A program made the position numbers and the translations under genes. From Streptomyces kanamyceticus (GTDB lineage: Bacteria; Actinomycetota; Actinomycetes; Streptomycetales; Streptomycetaceae): 64,000 nucleotides of DNA. The notes under the pieces are model-generated. The model saw nothing but the letters and a program-made list of their open reading frames with translations. It was not told the DNA's origin and searched no databases. The stretch spans positions 5,766,001 to 5,830,000 of the forward strand of contig NZ_CP023699.1 in assembly GCF_008704495.1 (NCBI RefSeq). Reading direction: 5' to 3'. Positions 1-8,484 of this stretch are shown here, one piece after another (the stretch's first letter is position 1; the number at the start of each line of letters is the position of its first letter).

Positions 1-961
1 TGCCGAGCCCGCACAGGGTGCGCAGCGTCTCGCCGAGGCTGAACAGGTCGTCCCGCGGGGTGGATTCGCCGCGCTCGCCCACACTCGGCGCGCGGTAGAG
101 GGAGGTGGTGAGGCCGGGGGCGCCCGCGCGGCGCACGCTGCCCACGTCGATGAGTTTGGTGGTGGAGCCGTCGTGCATGACGTTCGACGGCTTCAGGTCG
201 CCGTACACCTTGCCGCGTACGGGCGCGTGCAGATGGGCGAGCGGCGCGAGGATCCGCACCCCGTAGGCGAGCGCGAATTCGAGGAGGCGTTCGTGGCCGA
301 ATTCCTCGGGGTGTTCGAGGGCGCGGTCGCGCACTTCTTCGAGGGTGAGCCCGTCGACGTATTGGAGGACGAGGAAGTCCCCGATCCCGGTGTGGTGGCC
401 GTAGTTGAACACCCGGATGAAACCGTCGTGGTTGAGCTCGACCAGCTCCTTGCGCTCGCCCTTGAGCAGGCTGTACGAGTCGGCGGCCAGCTCGGCGTGG
501 AGCATCTTGATGGCGACGGCGCGGTCGTCGACCTTGGTGTCGCGGGCCAGGCACACCTCGCCGAGGCCGCCGTAGCCGAGCGGCCGCACCAGCCGGTACT
601 GGCCCGCGAGCAGGGTGCCGGGCGGCAGCGGCAGTTCGCCGGGCGCGACGGCCTCGGCGGCGTCCTCGCTGTCGGCGCGGTCCAGGAGCGTGATCGCGGG
701 CAGGACGGTGGGGTCGGGGTTCTCCGGGGGGAGTTCGACGCGGGCGGGGCGCGGCGGGGCGGCGGCGCCGACGCCCGGGTCGACGATCCAGTGCTGCGAT
801 GACTCGTCGGGGGCGCCGGGCACGACCGGGGCGCGGGGCGCGGGCGCCGCCGAGTGCAGGCCGGTGTCCGGGTCGACGCGCTCGCCGCTGGCCAGGCAGT
901 ACCCGGTGGAGGTGAGGGTGCCCGCGCAGCCCGGGTGCGGGCAGCTCGCGCCGGGCGTCAC
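1..961 (-). CDS. PknG-like serine/threonine protein kinase (C-terminus outside window)
   Basis: About 320 residues are visible and the gene runs off the left edge. The N-terminus has CPHPGC followed by YCLASG. This resembles the rubredoxin-like metal knuckle of PknG, but only three of the usual four cysteines are present. A proline-rich linker leads into a kinase domain with a glycine loop (PLGYGGLGEV), the VAIK lysine, a PknG-style catalytic loop (YGDLKPSN in place of HRDLKPxN) and IDVG in place of DFG. The GTG start overlaps the stop of the trypsin-like gene as GTGA, so the two are probably co-translated. PknG in mycobacteria senses amino acids and controls central nitrogen and carbon metabolism; that role here is only inference. 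The TPR domain expected at the C-terminus would lie beyond base 1. Confidence 0.88.
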   Translation of the reverse strand, partial: MTPGASCPHPGCAGTLTSTGYCLASGERVDPDTGLHSAAPAPRAPVVPGAPDESSQHWIVDPGVGAAAPPRPARVELPPENPDPTVLPAITLLDRADSEDAAEAVAPGELPLPPGTLLAGQYRLVRPLGYGGLGEVCLARDTKVDDRAVAIKMLHAELAADSYSLLKGERKELVELNHDGFIRVFNYGHHTGIGDFLVLQYVDGLTLEEVRDRALEHPEEFGHERLLEFALAYGVRILAPLAHLHAPVRGKVYGDLKPSNVMHDGSTTKLIDVGSVRRAGAPGLTTSLYRAPSVGERGESTPRDDLFSLGETLRTLCGLG

Positions 962-2712
962 GCGGCACCGTCCGGCTCCGCGAGCCGCCGCACCACCCGG
1001 GCGAACGCCTCCACCGCGCGCTCGGCGTCGGCGAGCGGGCAGGGCCCCGCCATCAGGAGCCGCTGCGCCTCGCGGTAGGGGCCGACCGCCTCGGGGTGCT
1101 CGGCGAGGCCGCGCCGGGCGAGCCTGGCCTGGTGGTCGCGGAGCAGCGCGCGCAGCCGCAGGTGGTCATCCAGCATCCCGCGCAGCTCGTACTCGACGGC
1201 CGTGGCCCGCAACAGGTGTGTCTCCACGGCCTGTTCGGCATGGCTGAGCTTCTCCAGGAGGCGCGGCCCGCCCCGCCGGGGCGGCGGCCGCAGTTCGGTG
1301 CTGAGCTGTACGGTCCACAGCGCGGCCCGCGCCGCCAGGCTGGTGGCGGTCGGCGGGTCCACGACGTGCGGCTCCACGCGCTGGAAGAGCCGCCTGGCCC
1401 TGCGCTCGGTGTCGGCGAGCGCGTCGACGCGGGTGCCGATGCGCTGCAGCCAGCGTTGCGCGTGGTCGGCGGGCAGCAGATGTTCGGCGGCCGCGTACGC
1501 GAAGCCGTGCGCGCTGTCGCGCACCACGAGCAGCAACCGGGCGCCGGACGAGGCGAGTTCGCGCAGGATGTGGACGGCGGCCGCGGGCTCGGTGTCGGAC
1601 CGGTCGGCGAAGAGCACGGCGACGGCGGGGTGCCGCCGCGGGGCGTGCCGCAGTTCGTGCCGGAGCACGGCGAGCGCCTCGCGCAGTTCGGGTACGTCCG
1701 GGTCGTCGAGGGCGACGCCCTCCAGGTCGAGGACGAGTCCGATGCTGCCGACGCGGGGGGAGATGCCCGCGCGGGAGAGCAGCGGGGTGCCCGCGGGTTC
1801 GGGTGGCTCGTGTGACGCGTGCGGCGCGGGTGCTTCGCCCGGCGGTTGGGCCAACTCGACTGGTTTCACCGCGAGTTGGGGTGAGAGCTCTCGATCGGCC
1901 ATGTTCAGGACGACGTACAGCGCCTGCCGGGCCCGCGCGTCCTTGTCGGCGAGGAAGAGGATCTCGGTGTCCCAGGCGTCCGCGTCGCCGTTCAGCCAGC
2001 GGGTGACGGTGCGCTGCAGTCCGTGCGGGCGGGCCGCGCGGGCGGCCTCGGCGGAGACGACGCGGTGGCCGGGGACGGCGTGCGGCCCGGTGACGTACCG
2101 CTCGGCGAACCTGCGGAAGTACTTGGCGACGGTCGCCGCCGGGATCATGTACCCGTGCGCGCCGCTCTCGTCGGCCTGCGCGACGATGCCGAGCAGCCGG
2201 TCGGTGCCCTCCTCGCGGACCCCGGCACCGCTGAAGCCGCCGCGCAGCCCGCCGGGGCCCGTGACGTCGATCTGCACCCGCTCGTCGCCCTCGCCGCCCG
2301 GCCCCATGCAGGCACCGGTCAGCCACTGGCCGCCCGATTGGTACTCGGGGAATCCGTCGATGAGGACCGGCGCGCCCCGGTAGTCGAGGGTGCGGTGCAG
2401 GGTGACGGGCGAGGGCACGGGCGCCGCCTCGTCGAGGACGAGCACCACGAGGTCGCCCTGCGCCTTGCCGAAGGGCGGCACCCAGTGCCCGGCCGCCACG
2501 GTCGCGGTGCGGCGCGGGGTGCGGGGCAGGCCCTGCAGCATGGGGAATTCGACCTGGACGCGCTCGGGGCGCAGCCCGGTCTCCGGGTCGAGGATCACGT
2601 GCGCGCAGGTGAGTACGCGGTCGGTGCCGAACAGCACTCCGGCGCCGAGGACGTCACCGCTCCCCGAAACGCCCCACCGGCGCAGTCGCACACGCCAACT
2701 CGCGTGATCCAT
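958..2712 (-). CDS. Trypsin-like serine protease with large C-terminal helical region
   Basis: The protein has 584 residues. Residues 1-210 look like a trypsin-fold protease: the His in LTCAHV, an Asp in GDLVVLVLDE and the Ser in GGFSGAG form a plausible triad. There is no signal peptide, so it is probably cytoplasmic. The remaining ~370 residues form an alpha-rich, Arg-rich region with no motif I recognise; its layout resembles the effector-associated regions found behind such proteases in actinobacterial signalling clusters. It overlaps the PknG-like kinase by 4 bp (GTGA), which suggests a common signalling pathway. The ATG start follows TAGGAG-like bases a few nucleotides upstream. Substrate unknown. 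Confidence 0.82.
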   Translation of the reverse strand: MDHASWRVRLRRWGVSGSGDVLGAGVLFGTDRVLTCAHVILDPETGLRPERVQVEFPMLQGLPRTPRRTATVAAGHWVPPFGKAQGDLVVLVLDEAAPVPSPVTLHRTLDYRGAPVLIDGFPEYQSGGQWLTGACMGPGGEGDERVQIDVTGPGGLRGGFSGAGVREEGTDRLLGIVAQADESGAHGYMIPAATVAKYFRRFAERYVTGPHAVPGHRVVSAEAARAARPHGLQRTVTRWLNGDADAWDTEILFLADKDARARQALYVVLNMADRELSPQLAVKPVELAQPPGEAPAPHASHEPPEPAGTPLLSRAGISPRVGSIGLVLDLEGVALDDPDVPELREALAVLRHELRHAPRRHPAVAVLFADRSDTEPAAAVHILRELASSGARLLLVVRDSAHGFAYAAAEHLLPADHAQRWLQRIGTRVDALADTERRARRLFQRVEPHVVDPPTATSLAARAALWTVQLSTELRPPPRRGGPRLLEKLSHAEQAVETHLLRATAVEYELRGMLDDHLRLRALLRDHQARLARRGLAEHPEAVGPYREAQRLLMAGPCPLADAERAVEAFARVVRRLAEPDGAA

Positions 2713-2825
2713 AGGAGAGTCGACGCCCCCGTCCGTCGCTCGTGCATCCCCCTCCGTGCTTCCTCAGGATAGGTGCGGGGGCGGGCGATGGCGCCTGGGC
2801 TGCATGGGGAGGTCGTGGGGGGAAA

Positions 2826-2851
2826 GGGGCCCGACGGAACCGCCGGGCCCC
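2826..2851 (-). terminator. Hairpin terminator after the MerR gene
   Basis: Arms GGGGCCCG (2826-2833) and CGGGCCCC (2844-2851) enclose an inner CGG/CCG pair and a two-base loop. It lies about 40 bp past the MerR stop codon and just before the protease gene, so it should separate the two transcripts. There is no U-tract, which is normal for Streptomyces terminators. Confidence 0.55.
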
Positions 2852-2890
2852 AGGGGTGTTACCCCGTCACTCCCGCCCCGTCACCGGGAA

Positions 2891-3769
2891 CTACCGCCCC
2901 GCCACCGGGAACGCCACGTCGCACACCTCGTCGTCGGGCCCGGTCGTCGACCAGTCCGCGAAGTACACCTCGCGGCAAGGACCCGTGACGGTCAGGCCCT
3001 GTTCGGCGATCCAGGCCTCCACGGCGTCGAACGCCGCGATGATCTGCGGATAGGAGACCTGCGCCTTGGTGATCCTGGTGTAGGCGAGCCGGTGCGCGGG
3101 CTCCACCCGGACCTTGGCATCCGATGCCCTGCCCTGGCGCTGCGCCCAGGCGCGGGCGGCCCCCGCGTCCACGACCGGCACGCAGGACTCGGCGGGCCCG
3201 TCGCTCTCCTCGGTGACCTCCGCGTGGTAGATGACGTAGTGCGGGCAGGGCGATTCGGCGATGCCCCCGCACTCGTCCGCCGCGGCCTTCTCCAGGCGCT
3301 CGGCACTGCCGCCGATCCAGGCGGGCAGCTCCTCGGCGCGCACGTGCCGGGTCTCGCTGATGACGTGCTGCTCGGGCACGTCCACGGTCTTCACCTCGAA
3401 TGTCGCGTACAACTCGGTGTTCCTTCCCGAAAGTCGTCCACGGAGGTAGCGCGCGAGCGTCCGCTGTTCGGCGAAGCGCTCCTCGGCCCCGGCCCAGTAC
3501 GCGTCCAGCGTGCTGGCCGCCCGCGTCCCGCCGTGGCGCACCACGTCCGCGATGCCCGCGAGGGGCATGTCGAGGCGGCGCAGCAGGGCGACCGTGCGGG
3601 CGGCCTCGATCTGGCCGACGCGGTAGTAGCGGTAGCCGCTGGCCCCGTCGACGTGCGCGGGCTTCAGGAGCCCGAGCCTGTCGTAGAGGCGCAGCGCCTT
3701 CGGTGAGAGCCGCGCGCGGGCGGCGAAGGCACCGATGGAGAGCAGCTCTTCGTCGGATTCGGGGTGCAC
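2891..3769 (-). CDS. MerR-family regulator with GyrI-like effector domain
   Basis: The protein has 292 residues. The N-terminal winged helix is of MerR type (LSIGAFAARARLSPKALRLYD, then GYRYYRVGQIEAAR), followed by a coiled dimerisation helix. From about residue 125 there is a GyrI-like/BmrR-type small-molecule-binding domain (YATFEVKTVDVPEQHVI). I chose the GTG at 3769 over the upstream GTG at 3787 because GGAGG sits at 3778-3782 with an 8-nt spacer. Members of this family activate drug-efflux or detoxification genes when they bind cationic or aromatic ligands. The only nearby target on the sequence is its own promoter, so autoregulation is likely. Confidence 0.85.
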   Translation of the reverse strand: MHPESDEELLSIGAFAARARLSPKALRLYDRLGLLKPAHVDGASGYRYYRVGQIEAARTVALLRRLDMPLAGIADVVRHGGTRAASTLDAYWAGAEERFAEQRTLARYLRGRLSGRNTELYATFEVKTVDVPEQHVISETRHVRAEELPAWIGGSAERLEKAAADECGGIAESPCPHYVIYHAEVTEESDGPAESCVPVVDAGAARAWAQRQGRASDAKVRVEPAHRLAYTRITKAQVSYPQIIAAFDAVEAWIAEQGLTVTGPCREVYFADWSTTGPDDEVCDVAFPVAGR

Positions 3770-3782
3770 TGGGTCATCCTCC

Positions 3783-3843
3783 GTCACCGGGCCGGTCGGC
3801 CCGGTGACAGGGACGATGGGGTCTGCCCCAGGGGCAAGGTCAA
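3783..3843 (-). promoter_or_regulatory. Probable MerR-type promoter/operator of the MerR gene
   Basis: On the minus strand, TTGACC (3843-3838) is followed by a 19-bp stretch centred on the dyad GCCCCTGGGGC. This is the overlong-spacer arrangement that MerR proteins act on. The candidate -10 hexamer is weak. Nearer the gene, a perfect 11-bp inverted repeat (3783-3793 and 3798-3808, loop GGTC) lies in the presumed leader. Function is inferred from geometry only. Confidence 0.45.
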
Positions 3844-3884
3844 CGCCCCACCGGGAACCGACCGGGAACCCGCCGAGGCCCGTC

Positions 3885-5831
3885 TCAGGGCCGGGCGTAC
3901 GCGCTCCAGATCCGCGGCGGGAACGCGTTGCCCCGACCGGACTTGGCGCCGCCCACGCCCGACATGGGGAGCAGCTGGGGCTCGCCCGCGCGGACGCGGA
4001 ACATCGTCACCGCCGTCGACATGTCCTCGGTGAAGCCCGCGAACCACGCCGACCTGAGCCGGTCCTGGTCGCCGGTGCGGCCCGCCGCGACGTCCACGCC
4101 GGAGCGCTTGCCACCGGCCCGCAGCGCGCGGGTCACCTCGTGGGCCACCTGCGGGTCGAGGGCGCGGCGCGACACGGGCTTGTCGAGTCCCTCAAGATCC
4201 GCGCCGTTCTTGACGACCTTGGTCACCGAGTACGGGTCGTGGCGCACGCCCTTGGCGGCGAAGGTGCCGTACGCGGTGGCCATGCGGATCGCGCTGGGTG
4301 TCGACGTACCGATGGAGAAGGTCGGTTCCAGGCGGGCCATGCTCTGCCGCAGCAGTCCCGCGTCGACGGCGGTGTCGCGCACCTTCTCCCTGCCGACCTC
4401 CTTGCCCAGGCGTACGTAGGTGGCGTTGCCGCCGGTCGTCAGGGCCGTGCCGAGCGTGGGGTGGTCGGGGTCGGGGGCGCCCGCCAGGATGCTCAGGGTG
4501 CCGTCGGGGGCGTACGCGCTGTCGGAGGTGATCGGCATGCGCGCGCCGCCCGCCGGGCTGAAGCCCACGTCGGCGATGGACGGCGCGCGCTGGGACACCC
4601 CGTGCTGGAGGGCGGCCGCGAGCACGAACGGCTTGAACGCGGAACCGGCGGGCACGCCCGAGGTGTCGGCGTTGTTGGTGAAGTGCGTGGTGGCGTCGGG
4701 TCCGCCGTAGAGCGCGAGCAGGGCCCCGTCGGAGGGGCGCACGGACGCGGCGCCGACCTGCACGCCCTTGTCGGCCGCGCGCTTCTTGGCGTCGATGTCG
4801 CGCTTGAGGACCTTGCGCACGGCTTGCTCCAGGCGGTGCACCTTGGTCCGTTCGAAGGTGGTGTGGATCCGGTAGCCGCCGGCCGACAGGTCCTTGTCGG
4901 TGAGTCCGATGTGCTGGCGCAGGTACCTGTTGGCGACGTCGACGAGGTAGCCGGTCTGGCCGCCGAGGCTGGTGGAGCGCGACTGCTTGCGCGGCTCGGG
5001 GAAGGCGCGGTACTTCGCGCGTTCCTTCTCGGTCATCAGCCCCACGTCGACCTGCCGGTCCAGGATCCAGGACCAACGCCCGCGCGCCCGTTCGCGGTTG
5101 CCGGGCCCGCCCGAGGGGTCGTACAGCTCGGCGCCCTTGAGCATCGCGGCGAGGAAGGCGCCCTGGCTGGGGTTCAGCTTCCGCGCGGGGATGCCGTAGT
5201 AGGCGTGGGCGGCCGCCTCGATGCCGTTGGCGCCGCGCCCGAACCAGCTGGTGTTGAGGTAGCCCTCCAGGATCTCGTCCTTGCTCTTCTTGCGGTCCAC
5301 CTTGAGTGCGATGACGAACTCCTTGACCTTCCGCGTGACCGTCTGGTCCTGCGAGAGGTAGGTGTTCTTCACGTACTGCTGGGTGATGGTGGAGCCGCCC
5401 TGCGTCTCCTGGCCGCGGACCATGTTCACGCCCGCGCGGAGCAGGCCCTTGGGGGAGACGCCGGAGTCCCGGTAGAACGACGCGTTCTCGGCGGCGATCA
5501 CCGCGTGCACGGCGGACGGCGCGATCTGGTCGAGCTCCACGTTCTGCCGGTCGACGTCGCCGGTGCTGACCATCTGGGTGCCGTCGGCCCAGTAGTAGAC
5601 GTTGGCCTCGCGGCGGGCCGCCGCGTTCTCGTCGGGGACGTCCACACTGACGTACACGCAGACGAAGAGCGTGCCGACGGCGGTGACGAGGAAGGCGAAG
5701 GAGCCGAGCCACTGACGCCAGGAGGGGAGCCAGCGGCGCACCCCGGAGCGGCCGGAGCGCGGGTAGTCGACGAAGCGGCGCCGGCCGCGTCGCGGCGCCT
5801 TCGTCCCCTGAGCACGAGAGTGTGTCCCCAT
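3885..5831 (-). CDS. Class A penicillin-binding protein (GT51 transglycosylase + transpeptidase), atypical motifs
   Basis: About 648 residues from the ATG at 5831. A basic cytoplasmic tail precedes one membrane helix (LGSFAFLVTAVGTLFVCVYV). The GT51 domain begins near residue 110 (AAENASFYRDSG, then GGSTITQQYVKN), followed by a penicillin-binding transpeptidase domain. The active-site SxxK is intact (SAFK, residue ~397). The second motif reads GGN (~469) instead of SxN, and the third reads RTG (~585) instead of KTG, so acylation by beta-lactams or cross-linking may be altered. It should polymerise lipid II outside the membrane. No clear SD precedes the chosen ATG, so an alternative upstream start cannot be excluded. 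Confidence 0.85.
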   Translation of the reverse strand: MGTHSRAQGTKAPRRGRRRFVDYPRSGRSGVRRWLPSWRQWLGSFAFLVTAVGTLFVCVYVSVDVPDENAAARREANVYYWADGTQMVSTGDVDRQNVELDQIAPSAVHAVIAAENASFYRDSGVSPKGLLRAGVNMVRGQETQGGSTITQQYVKNTYLSQDQTVTRKVKEFVIALKVDRKKSKDEILEGYLNTSWFGRGANGIEAAAHAYYGIPARKLNPSQGAFLAAMLKGAELYDPSGGPGNRERARGRWSWILDRQVDVGLMTEKERAKYRAFPEPRKQSRSTSLGGQTGYLVDVANRYLRQHIGLTDKDLSAGGYRIHTTFERTKVHRLEQAVRKVLKRDIDAKKRAADKGVQVGAASVRPSDGALLALYGGPDATTHFTNNADTSGVPAGSAFKPFVLAAALQHGVSQRAPSIADVGFSPAGGARMPITSDSAYAPDGTLSILAGAPDPDHPTLGTALTTGGNATYVRLGKEVGREKVRDTAVDAGLLRQSMARLEPTFSIGTSTPSAIRMATAYGTFAAKGVRHDPYSVTKVVKNGADLEGLDKPVSRRALDPQVAHEVTRALRAGGKRSGVDVAAGRTGDQDRLRSAWFAGFTEDMSTAVTMFRVRAGEPQLLPMSGVGGAKSGRGNAFPPRIWSAYARP

Positions 5832-5871
5832 GCCGGAGGAGAGGGTTCCGGGCGCGGCCGGGTTGGTCAGA

Positions 5872-5893
5872 AACCTGTTGTGAACCTGTTTGC
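5872..5893. repeat. Two abutting 11-bp direct repeats upstream of the PBP gene
   Basis: AACCTGTTGTG (5872-5882) is immediately followed by AACCTGTTTGC (5883-5893), a tandem repeat with exactly one helical-turn period. It sits 41 bp upstream of the PBP start. Pho boxes have this 11-bp geometry, but the match to GTTCACC is weak, so the regulator is unassigned. Confidence 0.4.
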
Positions 5894-5944
5894 CGTTCGT
5901 AACAGCGTGGTGGCCGCCGGGACTTGGGCCCGGCGGACCCCCGG

Positions 5945-6631
5945 TCAGCGGACCTTGGTCAGCGCGCCCTCGTCCTTGAGCACGGCGATGCCACGGGCCC
6001 AGATGCTGTTGACCCGCTGGCGCTCCTGGGCGTTCGGGTAGGCGTTGGTGCAGGACGTGCCGGGGCCGCCGCCCGACATCAGCTCGCTGCACGGGCCCGA
6101 GTAGTGGTCGGGCAGACCGAGCACGTGGCCCGTCTCGTGGGCCGTCACGCGGGTGGAGTTGTACTGCTGGTTCTGCCGGTAGTCCAGGAAGATGTAGCCG
6201 TGGCCGCGCCCGTCGGTGGAGGCGTACGAGCCCCGGGAGTCATTGCCCTCGCGGTACTGGAAGTCGCCGCCCGCACTGGTCTCCTGGAGCTTCACGTTGC
6301 TGACGGAGGAGTTCCAGATCTGCGTGCTCTGGGATATCTGGCCGCGGAAGCTGGGCGCCCGGCTGGTGTTGTAGGTGACGGTGACGACCTGGATGCCGGG
6401 CTTGGCCGCCTGCTTCTTCAGCGCCGACTTCATGACGGCCTCGAAGAACTGCCGGTTGGCCGCCTGGTCCTCGGCCGAGGACGCCGAAGGGGCGTACGTC
6501 GAGGTGCGGAACGCCGGCGCCGCCTGCTCGGCGGCGGGGGCGGGGGCCGCGAACGCCGCGGGGGCGCTCAGGGTGGCCACGAGTGCCGCCGCGCCGAGGG
6601 CCGCGACGACGCCGGTTCTGGATCTGTTCAT
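5945..6631 (-). CDS. snpA: Snapalysin, secreted M7 zinc metalloprotease
   Basis: A preproprotein of 228 residues. It has a signal peptide (MNRSRTG, hydrophobic core, then AFA-AP) and a short propeptide containing [15 protein letters not shown]. The mature domain carries the metzincin zinc motif [12 protein letters not shown] near residue 165; the Asp replaces the usual third His, a snapalysin (family M7) hallmark. Two cysteines (GPCSEL, TSCTN) could form the known disulfide. It hydrolyses milk and other extracellular proteins. The ATG at 6631 was chosen because the signal peptide starts there. Classical snpA loci carry a divergent LysR activator; here the upstream neighbour is an MFS gene in the same orientation. 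Confidence 0.93.
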   Translation of the reverse strand: MNRSRTGVVAALGAAALVATLSAPAAFAAPAPAAEQAAPAFRTSTYAPSASSAEDQAANRQFFEAVMKSALKKQAAKPGIQVVTVTYNTSRAPSFRGQISQSTQIWNSSVSNVKLQETSAGGDFQYREGNDSRGSYASTDGRGHGYIFLDYRQNQQYNSTRVTAHETGHVLGLPDHYSGPCSELMSGGGPGTSCTNAYPNAQERQRVNSIWARGIAVLKDEGALTKVR

Positions 6632-6708
6632 GGGGGTGTGTCCCTTCCGGGATGGAGGCCTGCGGGGTAGGTCTCCGGTCGGGACGAGTATCGGGAGCGC
6701 GGGCCGAG

Positions 6709-6727
6709 TTGGACCGATGCCAATCGG
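6709..6727. promoter_or_regulatory. Overlapping palindromes upstream of snpA (LysR-type site?)
   Basis: TTGG-N7-CCAA (6709-6723) contains a T-N11-A core as expected for LysR-family regulators. It overlaps CCGAT-N4-ATCGG (6714-6727). The site lies 78 bp upstream of the snpA start. Snapalysin genes in other streptomycetes are activated by a LysR protein. The regulator itself is not encoded nearby. Confidence 0.45.
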
Positions 6728-6743
6728 CGATAACGTCACGGCA

Positions 6744-8126
6744 TCAACTACCTTGCGCGGGCAATCTGTTGACGCGGTGGATGTCGCGCACGCAGAGGTT
6801 GAGGACGGTGGCGCCGAGCACGGTCCCCGCACACACCAGGAGCATGGCCCGCTGGTCCCAGGCGCCCGCGGCGAGCGCGACGACGAGATAGCTGAGCGGA
6901 ATCGCGAGCCGCTCCCCGACCTGGTTGAAGGAGCTCATCCGCCCCAGTTCCTCGGTCGGCACGTGCTGCTGGAACGCCGTGACCCAGGTGACGCCCGCGA
7001 CGTCGAGACCGACGCCCGCGAGCGCGGTGGCGAGCAGCAGCCAGGGCAGCGGCAGGGCGAGCGCGAGGGCGACGAGCGGCAGGGCGAGGCCCCCGGAGGC
7101 CGCGACCGCGACGCCGAGCAACCGGTGCGGCTTCCAGCGCAGACACATCACGGTCCCGGCGAAGAGGCCGAACGAGAAGGCGCCCTGCACGAATCCCCAG
7201 GTGCGGGCCCCGTCGTACTGCTCCTGCGCGGTCACGGGGCCGAGCAGCTGGTAGCCCGCGAGGAACGCGGCGACGAGCACCGTCCCGGCCGCCGTGTACG
7301 TCCACAGCCAGGTCCGCGACCAGAAGCCGTGCCACCCCGCGCGCAGATCGGCGAGGGCGCCGCTCGCGACGACCGGGGCGCCGAGCCGCAGGCCGAGCAG
7401 GAGCAGCGCGGCGACGGCGAAGGTCAGCGCGTCGAGGCCGAGCGCCCACGCGGGCCCACCGAACGCGACGATCAGGCCGCCGGTCACCGGGCCGACGACC
7501 TTGACCGCGTTGGTCGGAAGGCGCAACAGCGCGTTGGCCTGCTGGAGTTGGCCCGGCGCGACGAGCTGGGTGACCACGCCCTGGGCGGCGGGCGTGGTGA
7601 AGGCCACCGCGATGCCCGAGACGAATCCGCACGCGGCGATCGAGGCGGGGGTGGCCCGCCCGGTGGCCACCACGACGGCGAGGACGCCCTGTGCCACCGC
7701 GGCGAGCAGATTGCCGCCGAACAGCAGCCTGCTGCGCGAGACCCGGTCCGCGAGCACCCCGCCGACCAGCAGGAACACCACGGTGGGCACGGTGTTGGCG
7801 GCGAGCACCACACCGAGCGCACCGGCCCCGCCGCCCGCGCCGAGCACGGCGTAGGCGAGGGCGAGCGGAGCCATCGCGGAGCCGGTGGCGGAGACGAGGT
7901 TGGCGAGGAGGAACCGGCGGAAGGCGGGGAGGCGCAGCGGGGATGCGGAGGAGGGGGCCGTGGGGGAGGAGGGGCCGGTGGGTGGGGCGGGTGAGGCGGG
8001 CTCCGGTGTCGGCGCGGTCGCCCGCGCGCTCTCGTCGGGCCGCGCGTCCTCCCGCTTCTCCCGCTTCTCCCGCTTCTCCCGCTTCCCCTGCGCCCCCTGC
8101 GCCCCTTGCTTCCCCCGCTGTTCCAT
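6744..8126 (-). CDS. MFS transporter (MFS_3/EntS-like)
   Basis: The 460-residue protein has about twelve hydrophobic segments starting near residue 70 ([21 protein letters not shown]). The loop [12 protein letters not shown] matches the cytoplasmic motif A of the major facilitator superfamily. It resembles the MFS_3 group, which contains macrolide and siderophore exporters; the substrate cannot be read from sequence. The first 65 residues are low complexity: [10 protein letters not shown] is encoded by 9-bp DNA repeats (CGCTTCTCC units at 8053-8088 on the plus strand), followed by a Pro/Ala/Ser tract. This tail probably arose by slippage and is unlikely to be conserved. Confidence 0.85.
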   Translation of the reverse strand: MEQRGKQGAQGAQGKREKREKREKREDARPDESARATAPTPEPASPAPPTGPSSPTAPSSASPLRLPAFRRFLLANLVSATGSAMAPLALAYAVLGAGGGAGALGVVLAANTVPTVVFLLVGGVLADRVSRSRLLFGGNLLAAVAQGVLAVVVATGRATPASIAACGFVSGIAVAFTTPAAQGVVTQLVAPGQLQQANALLRLPTNAVKVVGPVTGGLIVAFGGPAWALGLDALTFAVAALLLLGLRLGAPVVASGALADLRAGWHGFWSRTWLWTYTAAGTVLVAAFLAGYQLLGPVTAQEQYDGARTWGFVQGAFSFGLFAGTVMCLRWKPHRLLGVAVAASGGLALPLVALALALPLPWLLLATALAGVGLDVAGVTWVTAFQQHVPTEELGRMSSFNQVGERLAIPLSYLVVALAAGAWDQRAMLLVCAGTVLGATVLNLCVRDIHRVNRLPAQGS

Positions 8127-8295
8127 GGTCCCCCTCCGGGCCAGGCAGGCACCCGGCCGGTGGCCCCGTACTGATCGTGGTCGGCCCGAAGCCTAGGTGG
8201 CGCCGTGAACGGGAGGGCGAGGGGGTGGCATGGTGCGCGGGGCGCACGCCGTGCCGCACGAGGCACATGAGCCACCGTACGAGAGGCACGCGCTG

Positions 8296-8334
8296 CCGCA
8301 CGAAAGCGTGCGGAAACGTTCGGGGCAATTGCCC
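8296..8334. promoter_or_regulatory. Two perfect palindromes in the MFS/IclR divergent region
   Basis: CCGCACG-N4-CGTGCGG (8296-8313) and GGGCAATTGCCC (8323-8334) lie in the 358-bp region between the divergently transcribed MFS and IclR genes. They are the best operator candidates in this stretch. The rest of 8127-8484 shows no gene, only further partial GTGCCGCAC repeats. Confidence 0.4.
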
Positions 8335-8484
8335 TGTACACATGCCAACAGCACTGTTAAATCTGCAACGTTAGCCCGGGACCACCCCCGATCTGATGTT
8401 TTCCGGCAAATCGGCCCATGTGGTGGCCAGGACCTCACAGACTTCATCTGGAACCGACCATTCCGTGCCCATGGGGAGCGACAG

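Noticed and set aside
3735..6041. Long plus-strand frame opposite the PBP gene
   Set aside because: The minus strand encodes clear GT51 and transpeptidase motifs; the plus frame shows none.
6744..8126. MFS gene as part of the snapalysin unit or as siderophore exporter
   Set aside because: It lies 26 kb from the siderophore locus and no motif links it to peptides or catechols; only the family is supported.
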